NCBI GenBank assembly: GCA_903939765.1
Contig: CAJAIK010000094.1
Span: 1 to 64,000 of the forward strand
DNA from: an uncultured Chlorobiaceae bacterium
GTDB taxonomy: Bacteria; Bacteroidota; Chlorobiia; Chlorobiales; Chlorobiaceae
Length of the DNA stretch: 64,000 bases
Reading direction: 5' to 3'
How positions within the stretch are numbered: position 1 is the first letter of the stretch; each line of letters opens with the position of its first letter. Positions 1 through 10,289 of this stretch are shown here, piece by piece. Under the pieces are notes generated by a model, which saw only the letters and a list, made by a program, of their open reading frames with translations, ran no database searches and was not told the DNA's origin. The position numbers were made by a program, and so were the translations under genes.

Positions 1-1
1 C

Positions 2-1315
2 GATAAAGGGTTTCAGGTCAAGCTGCTTGAAAAAAGAGAGATTTTCGGCGGCAAGGTTTCGGCATGGAAAGATGAGGAGGGTGACTGGATCGAATCGGGC
101 ACCCACTGCTTTTTTGGCGCCTACAGTGTGCTCTACGATCTCATGAAAGAGCTCAAAACGTATCACGCTGTTTCGTGGAAAGAGCATCAGCTCACCTACA
201 CCCTTGAGGGAGGAAAGAGCTTTACTTTCAATACCTGGGATCTTCCCAGTCCACTTCATCTTCTGCCGGCGATTGTGAAAAACGGCTATTTTACTTTTGG
301 AGAGATGCTGGCTTTCGCAAAATCGCTTATTCCCCTTGCGCTGCAAAAAGAGAAATATGCGCCAACCCAGGATCATCTGAGTTTTGCCCAGTGGGCGGCA
401 GAGAAAAAATTCGGTCGCCGCCTTCTGGAGAAAATGTTCCGCCCCATGGCTCTGGCCCTGAAGTTTATTCCACCCGAAGAGATCTCCGCCAAGATTATTC
501 TTGACGTTACCGAGACCTTTTACCGAATTCCGGATGCCTCCCGCATGGGTTTTCTCAAAGGTTCTCCCCAGGAATATCTGACGCAGCCGCTCATTGACTA
601 CTCGGCATCGAAAGGTGCGATATTCAAGAACAGGACAGTGGTCGAAGAGCTGCTTTTTGATGGCCGGGAGATTAATGGCGTGCAGCTTCGCAATGGCGAA
701 ATTTTGACAGCCGACTACTACCTTGCGGCCCTGCCTATCCATAATCTGAAAAAGGTGCTGCCAGACTCACTGAAACAACAGCACTCATTTTTTGAAGATC
801 TTGATCACCTTGAAGGGGTTCCGGTAATATCGGTACAGATCTGGTACGATCGGGAGATTACTGCGGCCGACAATGTGCTTTTTTCTCCCGATGGCGTCAT
901 TCCGGTTTATGCAAACCTTGCCCGTACCACACCCGATTACGCGACGCTCCGCAAAGAGCCCTTCAGCGGCAAAACCCGTTTTGAGTTTTGCGTCGCTCCG
1001 GCAAAAGAGCTTATCGCGCTCTCAAAAGAGGAGATCATCAGTCTCGTTGACCAGAGTGTCAGAAACTGTTATCCCCAAACCTCACGCGGAGCAAAAATCC
1101 TGAAGTCAACCGTCGTGAAAATTCCCCAATCTGTCTATGCCCCCCTGCCGCACATGGAGCAGTATCGGCCATCCCAGAAAACACCGCTCCGCAACCTTTT
1201 TCTTGCAGGCGGATTTTCGCAGCAATTGTATTATGACTCTATGGGTGGCGCTGTCATGAGTGCCAATCTCGCGGTGGATGCGATTGTGCTTAATGCGGGA
1301 AAAATGGAGGCATAG
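2..1315 (+). CDS. FAD-dependent carotenoid (zeta-carotene/phytoene) desaturase family, 5' truncated by window edge
   Basis: Frame 2 is open from base 2 through the listed ORF (128..1315). Translation contains [46 protein letters not shown] and [22 protein letters not shown], which resemble the CrtP/CrtQ family. Confidence 0.85.
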   Translation, partial: DKGFQVKLLEKREIFGGKVSAWKDEEGDWIESGTHCFFGAYSVLYDLMKELKTYHAVSWKEHQLTYTLEGGKSFTFNTWDLPSPLHLLPAIVKNGYFTFGEMLAFAKSLIPLALQKEKYAPTQDHLSFAQWAAEKKFGRRLLEKMFRPMALALKFIPPEEISAKIILDVTETFYRIPDASRMGFLKGSPQEYLTQPLIDYSASKGAIFKNRTVVEELLFDGREINGVQLRNGEILTADYYLAALPIHNLKKVLPDSLKQQHSFFEDLDHLEGVPVISVQIWYDREITAADNVLFSPDGVIPVYANLARTTPDYATLRKEPFSGKTRFEFCVAPAKELIALSKEEIISLVDQSVRNCYPQTSRGAKILKSTVVKIPQSVYAPLPHMEQYRPSQKTPLRNLFLAGGFSQQLYYDSMGGAVMSANLAVDAIVLNAGKMEA

Positions 1316-1892
1316 TGAAACCTGATATCAATATCACCCGTCAAAGGCAGATGGCGCGTGAACTCCGCCGGTTGAACCGTGCACTGCTGGCGATCAGCAC
1401 GTGCAACCAGGCTGTGCTTCATGCCGTTAATGAAATGGAATTATTGCATGAGATCTGTCGCTATCGTTGAAGCGGGTGGCTACCGGATGTCGTGGGTTGG
1501 TTATGCGGAAGATGACCGTGAAAAAAGCATTCGTCCTGTCGCCAAGGCTGGTTTTGATGATGGATATCTTGAGAAGCTCAAGATATCCTGGGCAGATAAC
1601 GAACTTGGACAAGGGCCGGGAGGAACTGCAATTCGAACAGGCAGACCATTTACAACCCGAAATATGCAATCAGATTCGCGCTTCAAGCTATGGTATTGAG
1701 CTTGCGGGAAAAATACATAAAACGAGCCCGCAATTGCCGATAATTTTGATCACCGGCTATGCCGAAGGGATTGCTCCAGACTTCCTTGATCAGTCTGGAA
1801 TCCGCAAACTCCTGAAAAAACCGTTACGAGTGACCGAGGTCGCCTCTGCACTCAAAGAGTTGATGGCACCAGCGTCCGGAAATCAGCGTTGA
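1315..1892 (+). pseudogene. Remnant of hybrid sensor kinase: GAF domain frameshifted and joined to the C-terminal part of a receiver domain
   Basis: Three frames are needed: GTG at 1315 ...LLHEICR / IVEAGGYRMSWVGYAEDDREK...SDSRFKLW / YGIELAGKIHKTSPQLPIILITGYAEGIAPDF...KPLRVTEVASALKEL. The GAF part matches the GAF segment of the 1006-aa kinase in this window; the tail is a REC C-terminus. Confidence 0.8.
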
Positions 1893-1913
1893 GCCGGGTT
1901 GTCTGAGCAAGGT

Positions 1914-3917
1914 TCACTCATCAACTTCTTGAGGCAGTGACAGGGTAAAAATCGTGCCACCCTCTGCCGGAGTCTCAAAGGAGAGGGTTCCTTTATGCAT
2001 GACAACAATAATATCCCAGGAAATGCTCATGCCGAGTCCTGTTCCTTTCCCAGGGCCTTTGGTGGTAAAAAAAGGGTTGAAAATATCCTTTCGGATTGCT
2101 TCAGGTACACCTGGACCATCATCGGCAATGGAACAGTAGACATTGCAACTGTCGAACCAGGTGTGAATGCTGATTGTTCCGTTTGAGCTTCGCTGTTGGG
2201 CCTGTATGGCGTGAACACTGTTGATGATCAGGTTCAAAAAGACCTGGTTGATCTGCTCCGGATTGCAGAGAACAAAGGGCAACTCTCCAAGGGATGTTGT
2301 AATATTGGCACAAGAGTTGTATTCATGGCGCGCAATGACAAGGGTATCCGTGATCCCCTGATTGATGTTGAACGAAACTTTTTTATCGACTGCATAGCGG
2401 TGCGATAAATTCCCCATACTGTTGATAATGGAGGTTATGCGCTCGAACCCGCGTTGTGATTGAGCGACGATCTCAGGGATATCATTGATCAGCATCCCGA
2501 CATCAAGTTCAGCCTCTTTTTGATGCAATTTCAGTAAATCCGTGTCAGAAAAGGTTTTCTCCTCCAGCTTTCTGGTGATGTTTTGATACTCTTTGAGAAT
2601 GACATGTAAATCCGAAGCGATATCCTTGATGTTCGAGAAATTAATGGCGATAAAATTCAGGGGATTATTGATTTCATGGGCCATGCCGGCAGAAAGCTGG
2701 CCTATCATCTCCATTTTCTGTGACTGCTGGAGCTGAAGCTGAAGTTTTTCCCGCTCTGTTTCAGCAATCTTTTTTGCGACGATATCCCACGTCAGGTTGG
2801 CAAGAACCGTTACCCAGCGGACATCGCTCTCGTCGTACATTACGGGTTTGTTTCCAATGCCGATTATAGCCACGATCTCGTCGTTTCGAATGACTGGCAC
2901 AATCAGTTCACGCCAAACTTCTGCAACGCAATTGCCCTCAATCCTCATGCAATGCTTGAGCACCGGATCATAATTGTGCTTCACCGCCCTCTGCTCCCGT
3001 ATCGCATCCGCCCAGGGGCCATGTTTGTCCAATGAAAAGTTCTGCCCCTGTTCTTTTTTGCTGCACCTCGTTTTTTCGCTATCCATGGAGCAGGCCTGCA
3101 ATGAAAGTGAGATTTGATCTTTTGCAACAAAAAAGACCGATCCGACAGTGCTTTTTGTCAGCCGTTGAGCCTCCTGAAGTGTCGTTTGCAGCAACGTTTC
3201 CACTGTGGATGTTTCAGCCATCTGGAGAATGCGCAGTCGGAATCGCAGGAGAAATTCGTAGCGCTTGCGCTCGGTAACATCATCGAACATCGAAACGACA
3301 GACCCTTTTTGCGGGCAGTACATCGAAACATCAAACCATTGAGCCAACGGTTCGAGGAAGATTTCAAAATGATCTGCTTTTCCGGTTTCGGCTACACGAA
3401 AATGTTTTTCGAGAAACTCGGGCTGAGATTGCCTGATATCGGGAAAAATCTCTGATATTTTTCGTCCGACCACATTTTTTATGCCGGTTATTTTCTCGTA
3501 ACCGGCATTCACCTCTTCATGAACAAAATCAACCGCGCATCCCTCTTTATAAATGACTCTGCCATAAACGTAACCGTTCCGCATGTAATCGATGAGGTTT
3601 CTGTGTGTCGTCTGGTTGGCAGAAAGCTTTTCGTTGGCCAGGGTCAGTTTGGCGTTATCCTGATTTTTTGCCTGAAGAACGGAATGTTTCTGTTCAATCT
3701 GCGCCTGCTGGTTTTCAAGATTATTCTTCAACCGAAGCAGTTCCTCCTGCTGTATTTCAAGCTCAACCCGGTTAATCGCCAGTTCATGAAGAAGACGGCG
3801 CGTCTCCTCAGGAGAAGCGCAAACAACCGGATTACGTTCTCCCTTTTCTTGCAGGCGCTTTTCAGCCACTTGCCGCAATGCAGCAAGATTATGATAAAAC
3901 GTCTCTTTCTTTTTCAT
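1914..3917 (-). CDS. PAS/GAF-domain sensor histidine kinase
   Basis: 667 aa; H-box MEMIGQLSAGMAHEINNPLNFI, G-box DDGPGVPEAIRKDIFNPFFTTKGPGKGTGLGMSI. Confidence 0.9.
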   Translation of the reverse strand: MKKKETFYHNLAALRQVAEKRLQEKGERNPVVCASPEETRRLLHELAINRVELEIQQEELLRLKNNLENQQAQIEQKHSVLQAKNQDNAKLTLANEKLSANQTTHRNLIDYMRNGYVYGRVIYKEGCAVDFVHEEVNAGYEKITGIKNVVGRKISEIFPDIRQSQPEFLEKHFRVAETGKADHFEIFLEPLAQWFDVSMYCPQKGSVVSMFDDVTERKRYEFLLRFRLRILQMAETSTVETLLQTTLQEAQRLTKSTVGSVFFVAKDQISLSLQACSMDSEKTRCSKKEQGQNFSLDKHGPWADAIREQRAVKHNYDPVLKHCMRIEGNCVAEVWRELIVPVIRNDEIVAIIGIGNKPVMYDESDVRWVTVLANLTWDIVAKKIAETEREKLQLQLQQSQKMEMIGQLSAGMAHEINNPLNFIAINFSNIKDIASDLHVILKEYQNITRKLEEKTFSDTDLLKLHQKEAELDVGMLINDIPEIVAQSQRGFERITSIINSMGNLSHRYAVDKKVSFNINQGITDTLVIARHEYNSCANITTSLGELPFVLCNPEQINQVFLNLIINSVHAIQAQQRSSNGTISIHTWFDSCNVYCSIADDGPGVPEAIRKDIFNPFFTTKGPGKGTGLGMSISWDIIVVMHKGTLSFETPAEGGTIFTLSLPQEVDE

Positions 3918-4354
3918 GACTGATACTGATTAATTCTTCGAATTACAGCAGGCAGAGCGATTACGGGTAAATGTACGGAAATTTTGAAAAGGTGGTATCT
4001 CCTTCTTTTTGCGGGTTGCAGAGCCCGGCGGTCATCAGTTGGGCAGAGAGTCCTGACGGTATCATTCAGCAAAGAAGCAGAAAGCGGTATCTCTCGAATG
4101 GTTCCGCGGCGAGTGTGCCTGAAAGAGCGCTGCGCCGATAACGAGGTGCTCCGAAAATAAGGCATTCTAATAATTTACCGATTTTTTTTTATTTTTAATC
4201 GGATTATTAATTTTTTTAACAGCAAAGAAATAAGCTTGACGTAACGCTTGAATGATGTTGTGAACCGCTGATTTCCGGTTTGAAATTTGTCTTTTCTTTT
4301 CCTGGGAAATTCTTATCTTCAATTCCCTGATTCGATTCTGTGAATTGTCAGCAG

Positions 4355-4427
4355 GCCCTTGTAGCTCAGTGGATAGAGTACTAGTTTCCGAAACTATTGG
4401 TCGGCAGTTCGAATCTGCCCAAGGGCA
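4355..4427 (+). tRNA. tRNA-Arg (CCG)
   Basis: 73-nt cloverleaf: gcccttg acceptor pairs with caagggc; D-arm gctc..gag; loop ttCCGaa; T-arm ggcagttcgaatctgcc. Confidence 0.9.
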
Positions 4428-4445
4428 CAGGATAAGAAGATATTT

Positions 4446-4518
4446 CGGGGTGTGGCTCAGTTGGTAGAGTGCTGCGTTCGGGACGCAGAGGTCGTGGGTT
4501 CGAGTCCCGCCACCCCGA
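4446..4518 (+). tRNA. tRNA-Pro (CGG)
   Basis: Acceptor cggggtg/caccccg; anticodon arm ctgcg ttCGGga cgcag; T-arm gtgggttcgagtcccgc. Confidence 0.93.
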
Positions 4519-4586
4519 CATCAGAGGTGATTATGGAGATGTTCCGTAGTCGCCTTTTTCCGTTTTCTTTCTGATTCTCTTTTTTT

Positions 4587-5855
4587 TCAGTTGCCGAGCG
4601 TATACCAGAGCAGGAAGAGTGAGGAGAGTGTCATCATCAGAAACGTTGCGATACCAAAAAAATTGGACCAGCCGTTGTTGGTATATTTCCCCATGATCTT
4701 TTTGTTATTGCAGATATGCAGGATCAATGCTATAAGTACCGGGGCGGTTACTCCGTAGAGTACGGCGGTGTAGATCATTGCCTGAACAGGGCTTATGCCA
4801 ATGAAGTGAATAAGCAGGCCGACAATGAGTGATAGCGTCATGGTTATGTAAAATCCCGGAGCCTCGTAATATTTTTTATCAAATCCTTCGTTCCAGCCGA
4901 AGGTTTCAGCCATCATGTAGCTCAATGATCCGGCAAGTACCGGAATGGCCAGAAATCCTGTACCAATGACTCCCAAAGCAAACAGGAGGTAGGCATGATC
5001 TCCGGCAAGTGGTCGCAGTGCCAGTGCCGCCTCTTCAACGGTATTGATGTTGTGAATGCCGGCATTGAACAAGACGGTTCCTGCCGCCAGAATGATGAAG
5101 TAAAAGACCACATTGGTAAAAAGCATGCCTCCTTTTACATCGGCCTCCATGTTATCCATATTTTTTTTATCCACAATCAGCCTTTTTTCATGGCGTTCTT
5201 CAACCTCCATTGATGCCTGCCAGAAAAAGAGGTAGGGAGAGATCGTGGTGCCAAGAATTCCTACCAGCGCCATAAAGTAGGCTTTGTCGGGCGTGAAGGT
5301 TGGCAGAAAGGTGTCTTTCAGCACGTGACTCCAGTCAACACCGATCAGAAAGGGGATCAGTATGTAGCTGACAAGGCTGATGCAGAGCCATTTCAGAATA
5401 AGGGCAATTTTATGGTATGACCAGAAGATAACGCTGTAGAGAATCAGAAGGGTGAAGGCAAGTGAAAAAAAAAATGCTGGAACCGCAGGGCAGAGGAGGT
5501 TGCCTACAGCACCCATTCCGGCAATGTCCGCACCGATATTAAGGGTAATAGAGGGAAAGCTGATGAAGAGAATGACGTAGAGGAAGAATTTCGGATAATA
5601 GTGCTTGATCGTGCCGGTGAGGCCGTGGTTGGTAACCAGACCAATGCGGGCGCACATCTCCTGAATTGAGACCATTAACGGGTAGGTGACAATGGCACTC
5701 CAGAGCAACTGCGAGCCAAATGCAGCCCCGGCCTGGGTGTAGGTTGCAATGCCCGATGGATCGTCGTCACTTGCTCCGGTAATAAGGCCCGGCCCGAGAG
5801 TGCCCCACAATCTTTTTATTGCACCCTCTTTTTTGGGTTCTGTTTTTATTTTCAC
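4587..5855 (-). CDS. NRAMP-family divalent metal/magnesium transporter
   Basis: 422 aa, multiple TM segments; GPGLITGASDDDPSGIATYTQAGAAFG and GILGTTISPYLFFWQAS at the TM1/TM6 positions of the NRAMP fold. Confidence 0.88.
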   Translation of the reverse strand: MKIKTEPKKEGAIKRLWGTLGPGLITGASDDDPSGIATYTQAGAAFGSQLLWSAIVTYPLMVSIQEMCARIGLVTNHGLTGTIKHYYPKFFLYVILFISFPSITLNIGADIAGMGAVGNLLCPAVPAFFFSLAFTLLILYSVIFWSYHKIALILKWLCISLVSYILIPFLIGVDWSHVLKDTFLPTFTPDKAYFMALVGILGTTISPYLFFWQASMEVEERHEKRLIVDKKNMDNMEADVKGGMLFTNVVFYFIILAAGTVLFNAGIHNINTVEEAALALRPLAGDHAYLLFALGVIGTGFLAIPVLAGSLSYMMAETFGWNEGFDKKYYEAPGFYITMTLSLIVGLLIHFIGISPVQAMIYTAVLYGVTAPVLIALILHICNNKKIMGKYTNNGWSNFFGIATFLMMTLSSLFLLWYTLGN

Positions 5856-6037
5856 AGGCTATTGATATGCATGAAAAAGTCACCGACATCCCTCTGGCTG
5901 AAAAATATCAAAAACCCTGAGTATATTAATACTTTCATTTTCCTGTAAAGGTGGCCGCCGCTTCATCTGGATTGAAAGATATTCATTTTCTCTTATCGGA
6001 GCAGGCTCACCTCTCAATGTAAAATTATCAAGGGAGA

Positions 6038-6610
6038 TTGTTCATGAACGAGACCATTGAGACTATTTTTCACAGAAGGAGTATCAGGGCCTACCAGCCT
6101 CTCCAGATCAGGGAAGAGGAGTTGCAGGAGATTATTCTGGCAGGGCAGTATGCTCCGACTGCCATGGGGGAGCAGCCGTGGCATTTTACCGTGCTGCAGA
6201 ATCCTGATTTGCTTGAAAAACTTCAACTGCAGTGCAAAGCGCTTTTTCTGAACTCCGACAATGCAAGTTTACGTGCAGTGGCATCTCGTGAAGGCTATCA
6301 TGTGTTTTATCATGCCCCGACACTCTTGATTGTTTCTGGAGATTGCAAGGCCATTACGCCTCTACAGGATTCTCTGCTGGCTATGGAAAACATGTTGCTT
6401 GCGGCGGCTTCTCTCGGCATTGGATCTTGTTGGGTTCATTCTGTGGTGATGCTTTGCGGCAACGATGAAGGAACTGCGGCTTTCAGGAGCCTTGGACTTG
6501 GTGTTCCGGAAGGTTACCAGCCCCATGCTGCGGCTGTTTTTGGTTATAGCGCCATGCCCTGGCCAGAGGCAGAGCCGCGCAAGCCCGGCAGAGTCAACGT
6601 TGTGCGGTAG
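6038..6610 (+). CDS. Nitroreductase family protein
   Basis: METIFHRRSIRAYQPLQIREEELQEIILAGQYAPTAMGEQPWHFTVL and LGIGSCWVHSV motifs. Confidence 0.9.
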   Translation: MFMNETIETIFHRRSIRAYQPLQIREEELQEIILAGQYAPTAMGEQPWHFTVLQNPDLLEKLQLQCKALFLNSDNASLRAVASREGYHVFYHAPTLLIVSGDCKAITPLQDSLLAMENMLLAAASLGIGSCWVHSVVMLCGNDEGTAAFRSLGLGVPEGYQPHAAAVFGYSAMPWPEAEPRKPGRVNVVR

Positions 6611-6676
6611 AGAGTCGCGGATCATTTCTGATGTTCGTAAAGGCTTAGTCTGGCGGTTGTTATCAAGACAGATGAT

Positions 6677-9229
6677 ATGAAAAACACAATGACGCCTGAA
6701 GGGTTTGTATCCCTCTCAGAAGCAGAAGCTGCAGAACGATTGGTGGCGGAAGGATATAATGAGTTGCCTGATTCGGAGCGCCGCTCTCTTTTTTTGCTGG
6801 CATTTGGAGTTGTCCGCGAGCCGATGTTTCTCTTGCTGGTGGCTTGTGGAGTGCTCTATCTGCTGCTTGGGGATGTTCCTGAAGCACTGATGCTTCTTGG
6901 GTTTGTCTTTTTTGTCATGGGCCTCACCCTTTATCAGGAGCGAAAGACCGAACATGCGCTGGATGCGCTCCGCGACCTGTCGAGCCCTCGAGCCCAGGTT
7001 GTCCGCGATGGTGCCGAACGGCGCATAGCGGGGCGTGAGGTGGTGCGGGGTGACATCCTTGTTGTCAATGAGGGTGACCGTGTTGCGGCCGATGCACAGC
7101 TTCTTGCGTGCCTCAACATGATGGTTGATGAATCCCTTTTGACTGGAGAGTCTGTTCCTGTCAGAAAATCAGATGAGGTGCGGGCGGAAAAAGAGCTTCA
7201 TCCGGGAGGAGACGATTTGCCTTTTATCTATTCGGGGACACTGGTAGTTCAGGGGCAGGGGATTGCGAGGGTTGTCTCAACTGGCACAAAGAGCGAAATC
7301 GGAAAAATCGGCAAGGTTTTGCAGTCTGTTGAGCCGGAGGAGACGCTCTTGCAGAAGGAGACGGGTCGATGGGTGCACCATCTTGCCCTGGCAGGTCTCT
7401 CGCTCTGCATTCTGGTGGTCATTTTCTACAGCCTTACCCGCGGCGACTGGATCCACGGGTTGCTGGCCGGTGTTACTCTTGCCATGGCCACACTCCCCGA
7501 AGAGTTGCCAGTGGTTCTGACCATTTTTCTTGCCATGGGAGCTTGGCGCATTTCGAAAAAACGGGTACTTACCCGTCGTATGCCGGCCATCGAGACGCTT
7601 GGTTCCTCCACGGTACTCTGTGTCGACAAGACCGGTACGCTTACCTTGAATCGTATGTCGCTCAGCAAGCTTTTTGCCGGGGGAGCTTTTCTTGATGTCG
7701 GAGAGGTTTCGCGGAACTCCATTCCCGAGGAGTTTCATGAACTGCTTGAATTTGCTATTCTTGCAAGTCAGCTTGACCCTTTTGATCCTATGGAAAAGTC
7801 GATCAAGGAGGCTGGTGATAACTATCTGACAGAGACGGAACATCTGCACAAGGATTGGCTGCTGGTGCATGAGTACCCCTTGTCCAAAGAGCTGCTCTCC
7901 CTTTCACGAGTCTGGAAATCATCGGAAAATCAGCATTTTACCATTGCGGCCAAAGGCGCCCCCGAAGCCATTCTTGATCTCTGTCATTTTGATGATGATG
8001 AAAGAGAGCGACTTTCCTGCTGTATCGGTGAAATGGCTGATCATGGACTGCGGGTATTGGGCGTGGCAAGGGCATTTTTTCAGCAACCGGTTTTGCCCGG
8101 CTTGCAGCATGACTTTGTTTTTGAATTTCTTGGTCTTGTCGGGCTTGCTGACCCGGTACGTCCCACGGTGCCCTCGGCTATAGCGGAGTGTTACAGCGCC
8201 GGTGTTCGTGTGGTGATGATAACCGGCGATTATCCCGGTACGGCCCGCAACATTGCCCGTCAGATTGGTCTGGAAAAAGCTGATAGATGGATTACTGGCC
8301 CGGAACTGGAGGGGATGACGGAGGCTGAGTTGCAAGAGAGAATCAATGAGGTGAATATTTTTGCAAGGGTTGTGCCGGAACAGAAACTGCGTCTGGTCAG
8401 TGCGCTCAAGGCCAATGGTGAAATTGTTGCCATGACGGGTGACGGGGTAAATGACGCTCCTGCGCTGAAAGCGGCCAATATTGGTATCGCAATGGGTGGA
8501 CGGGGAACCGATGTCGCCCGTGAGTCGGCTTCACTGGTTTTGCTTGATGATGATTTTTCTTCGATTGTACAGGCTATCAGGCTTGGCCGCCGGATTTTTG
8601 ACAATATCCGAAAAGCTATTGCCTATATTTTTGCCATCCATGTGCCCATTGCCGGCATATCGCTCTTTCCGGTGCTTTTTCAGTGGCCGTTACTCTTGCT
8701 GCCGGCGCATATCGCTTTTTTGCAACTGATTATTGATCCCGCCTGCTCAATTGTTTTTGAAGCTGAGGGGGAGGAAATGGATGTCATGAAGCGGCCACCC
8801 CGGCACTCCGGGGAGCCGCTATTCAGCCGGAAGATGGTTGTGCTCAGTCTGATGCAGGGAGTTATTGTGCTTGCGGTTCTTCTCGCGGTTTTCTGGTACT
8901 CATTCTCAAAAGGGGATGGTGAGCAGGAGGTTCGTGCCATAACCTTTACGACACTTATGATTTCCAATCTCGGCCTGATTCTGACAAACCGCTCCTGGAG
9001 TCGGTCGTTTGTTGCAACCATGCGCTTTCCCAACAAGGCACTTTTTCCTGTGGTCGCCGGGGCACTCCTTTTTTTGGGAGTTGTGCTCTCTATTCCCTTT
9101 TTTATTCATCTTTTCCGTTTTTCCGCCTTACATTATCCTGACTTTTTGCTTTGCCTTTCTGCAGGAATCGGAAGTGTTCTCTGGTTTGAAGTGGCCAAGT
9201 GGTGCGGATTTTTCCGGCAAAAAGGTTAA
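6677..9229 (+). CDS. Cation-translocating P-type ATPase (P2/Ca-type-like)
   Basis: 850 aa; DKTGTLT phosphorylation motif, TGES, MTGDGVNDAPALKAANIGIAMG, PEELP in TM4. Confidence 0.93.
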   Translation: MKNTMTPEGFVSLSEAEAAERLVAEGYNELPDSERRSLFLLAFGVVREPMFLLLVACGVLYLLLGDVPEALMLLGFVFFVMGLTLYQERKTEHALDALRDLSSPRAQVVRDGAERRIAGREVVRGDILVVNEGDRVAADAQLLACLNMMVDESLLTGESVPVRKSDEVRAEKELHPGGDDLPFIYSGTLVVQGQGIARVVSTGTKSEIGKIGKVLQSVEPEETLLQKETGRWVHHLALAGLSLCILVVIFYSLTRGDWIHGLLAGVTLAMATLPEELPVVLTIFLAMGAWRISKKRVLTRRMPAIETLGSSTVLCVDKTGTLTLNRMSLSKLFAGGAFLDVGEVSRNSIPEEFHELLEFAILASQLDPFDPMEKSIKEAGDNYLTETEHLHKDWLLVHEYPLSKELLSLSRVWKSSENQHFTIAAKGAPEAILDLCHFDDDERERLSCCIGEMADHGLRVLGVARAFFQQPVLPGLQHDFVFEFLGLVGLADPVRPTVPSAIAECYSAGVRVVMITGDYPGTARNIARQIGLEKADRWITGPELEGMTEAELQERINEVNIFARVVPEQKLRLVSALKANGEIVAMTGDGVNDAPALKAANIGIAMGGRGTDVARESASLVLLDDDFSSIVQAIRLGRRIFDNIRKAIAYIFAIHVPIAGISLFPVLFQWPLLLLPAHIAFLQLIIDPACSIVFEAEGEEMDVMKRPPRHSGEPLFSRKMVVLSLMQGVIVLAVLLAVFWYSFSKGDGEQEVRAITFTTLMISNLGLILTNRSWSRSFVATMRFPNKALFPVVAGALLFLGVVLSIPFFIHLFRFSALHYPDFLLCLSAGIGSVLWFEVAKWCGFFRQKG

Positions 9230-9263
9230 AGTGACTCAGCTAAAGAGATAACGTTTATCAATC

Positions 9264-10253
9264 ATGATGACTACAGCAAAACAGAACTATAATTTTCAGA
9301 AAATCGTCGTCGTTACCGGTGTTGTTCTTTTTCTGGTCAAACTGGTCGCCTGGTACCTTACCAATTCAGTAGCCATTCTTACTGATGCGCTTGAAAGTAC
9401 AGTGAATGTCACGAGTGGCTTTATCGGATTGTACAGCCTCTATATTTCTGCCAAGCCAAAAGACACCCGTCATCCTTACGGACATGGCAAGGTTGAGTTT
9501 ATTTCAGCGGCTATTGAAGGTACCCTGATTTCATGCGCTGGCTTGCTCATTATTTATGAGGCCGCCAAAAATCTTGGTAATCCACAACCGGTTGCCCAGC
9601 TTGATTACGGAATATTTTTAATCACGGCAACGGCAATTGTCAATTTCCTTGTTGGCGTACTGGCTGTTAAAAAAGGGAAGAAAAACAGCTCTCTTGCCCT
9701 TGTAGCCAGTGGAAAGCATTTGCAGTCAGATACCTACTCTACCATAGGCATTATTATTGGCCTGATCATTTTGTTCCTGACAAAGGTGGTCTGGCTCGAC
9801 AGTGTTGTTGCCTTGATTTTCGCATTTCTTATAGTGTATACCGGCTACAAGATTATCCGCGACTCTCTCAGGGGTATCATGGATGAGGCTGATGAGGAGT
9901 TGCTGGAAAAAATGGTCAGTTTGCTGCAGGCCAATCGCAGTAATGAGTGGATTGATCTCCACAATCTGCGCATCATCAAGTATGGGAGCACGCTCCATCT
10001 TGACTGCCATTTGACCGTTCCCTGGTACTTCAATGTGCACGAAGCGCACATACAGATTGATAAACTTAACAAGCTGGTCAATGACAATTTTGGCGGCAGC
10101 ATCGAGCTGTTTGTCCACACGGATGGCTGTCTTGATTTTTCCTGTGAAATCTGTCAGAAAGGGGAGTGCCCTGTTCGCAAGGCCGTTTTCAAGCGTACCG
10201 TTGAGTGGACGGTGAAAAATATATCTGACAACAATAAGCATAATGCTCTGTGA
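9264..10253 (+). CDS. Cation diffusion facilitator family transporter
   Basis: AILTDALESTVN, HPYGHGKVEFISA, SGKHLQSDTYST motifs; cysteine-rich C-terminus (CLDFSCEICQKGECP). Confidence 0.92.
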   Translation: MMTTAKQNYNFQKIVVVTGVVLFLVKLVAWYLTNSVAILTDALESTVNVTSGFIGLYSLYISAKPKDTRHPYGHGKVEFISAAIEGTLISCAGLLIIYEAAKNLGNPQPVAQLDYGIFLITATAIVNFLVGVLAVKKGKKNSSLALVASGKHLQSDTYSTIGIIIGLIILFLTKVVWLDSVVALIFAFLIVYTGYKIIRDSLRGIMDEADEELLEKMVSLLQANRSNEWIDLHNLRIIKYGSTLHLDCHLTVPWYFNVHEAHIQIDKLNKLVNDNFGGSIELFVHTDGCLDFSCEICQKGECPVRKAVFKRTVEWTVKNISDNNKHNAL

Positions 10254-10289
10254 GCGTGTAGCCGGAATACAGAGGGCTCTCTTTGGTCT

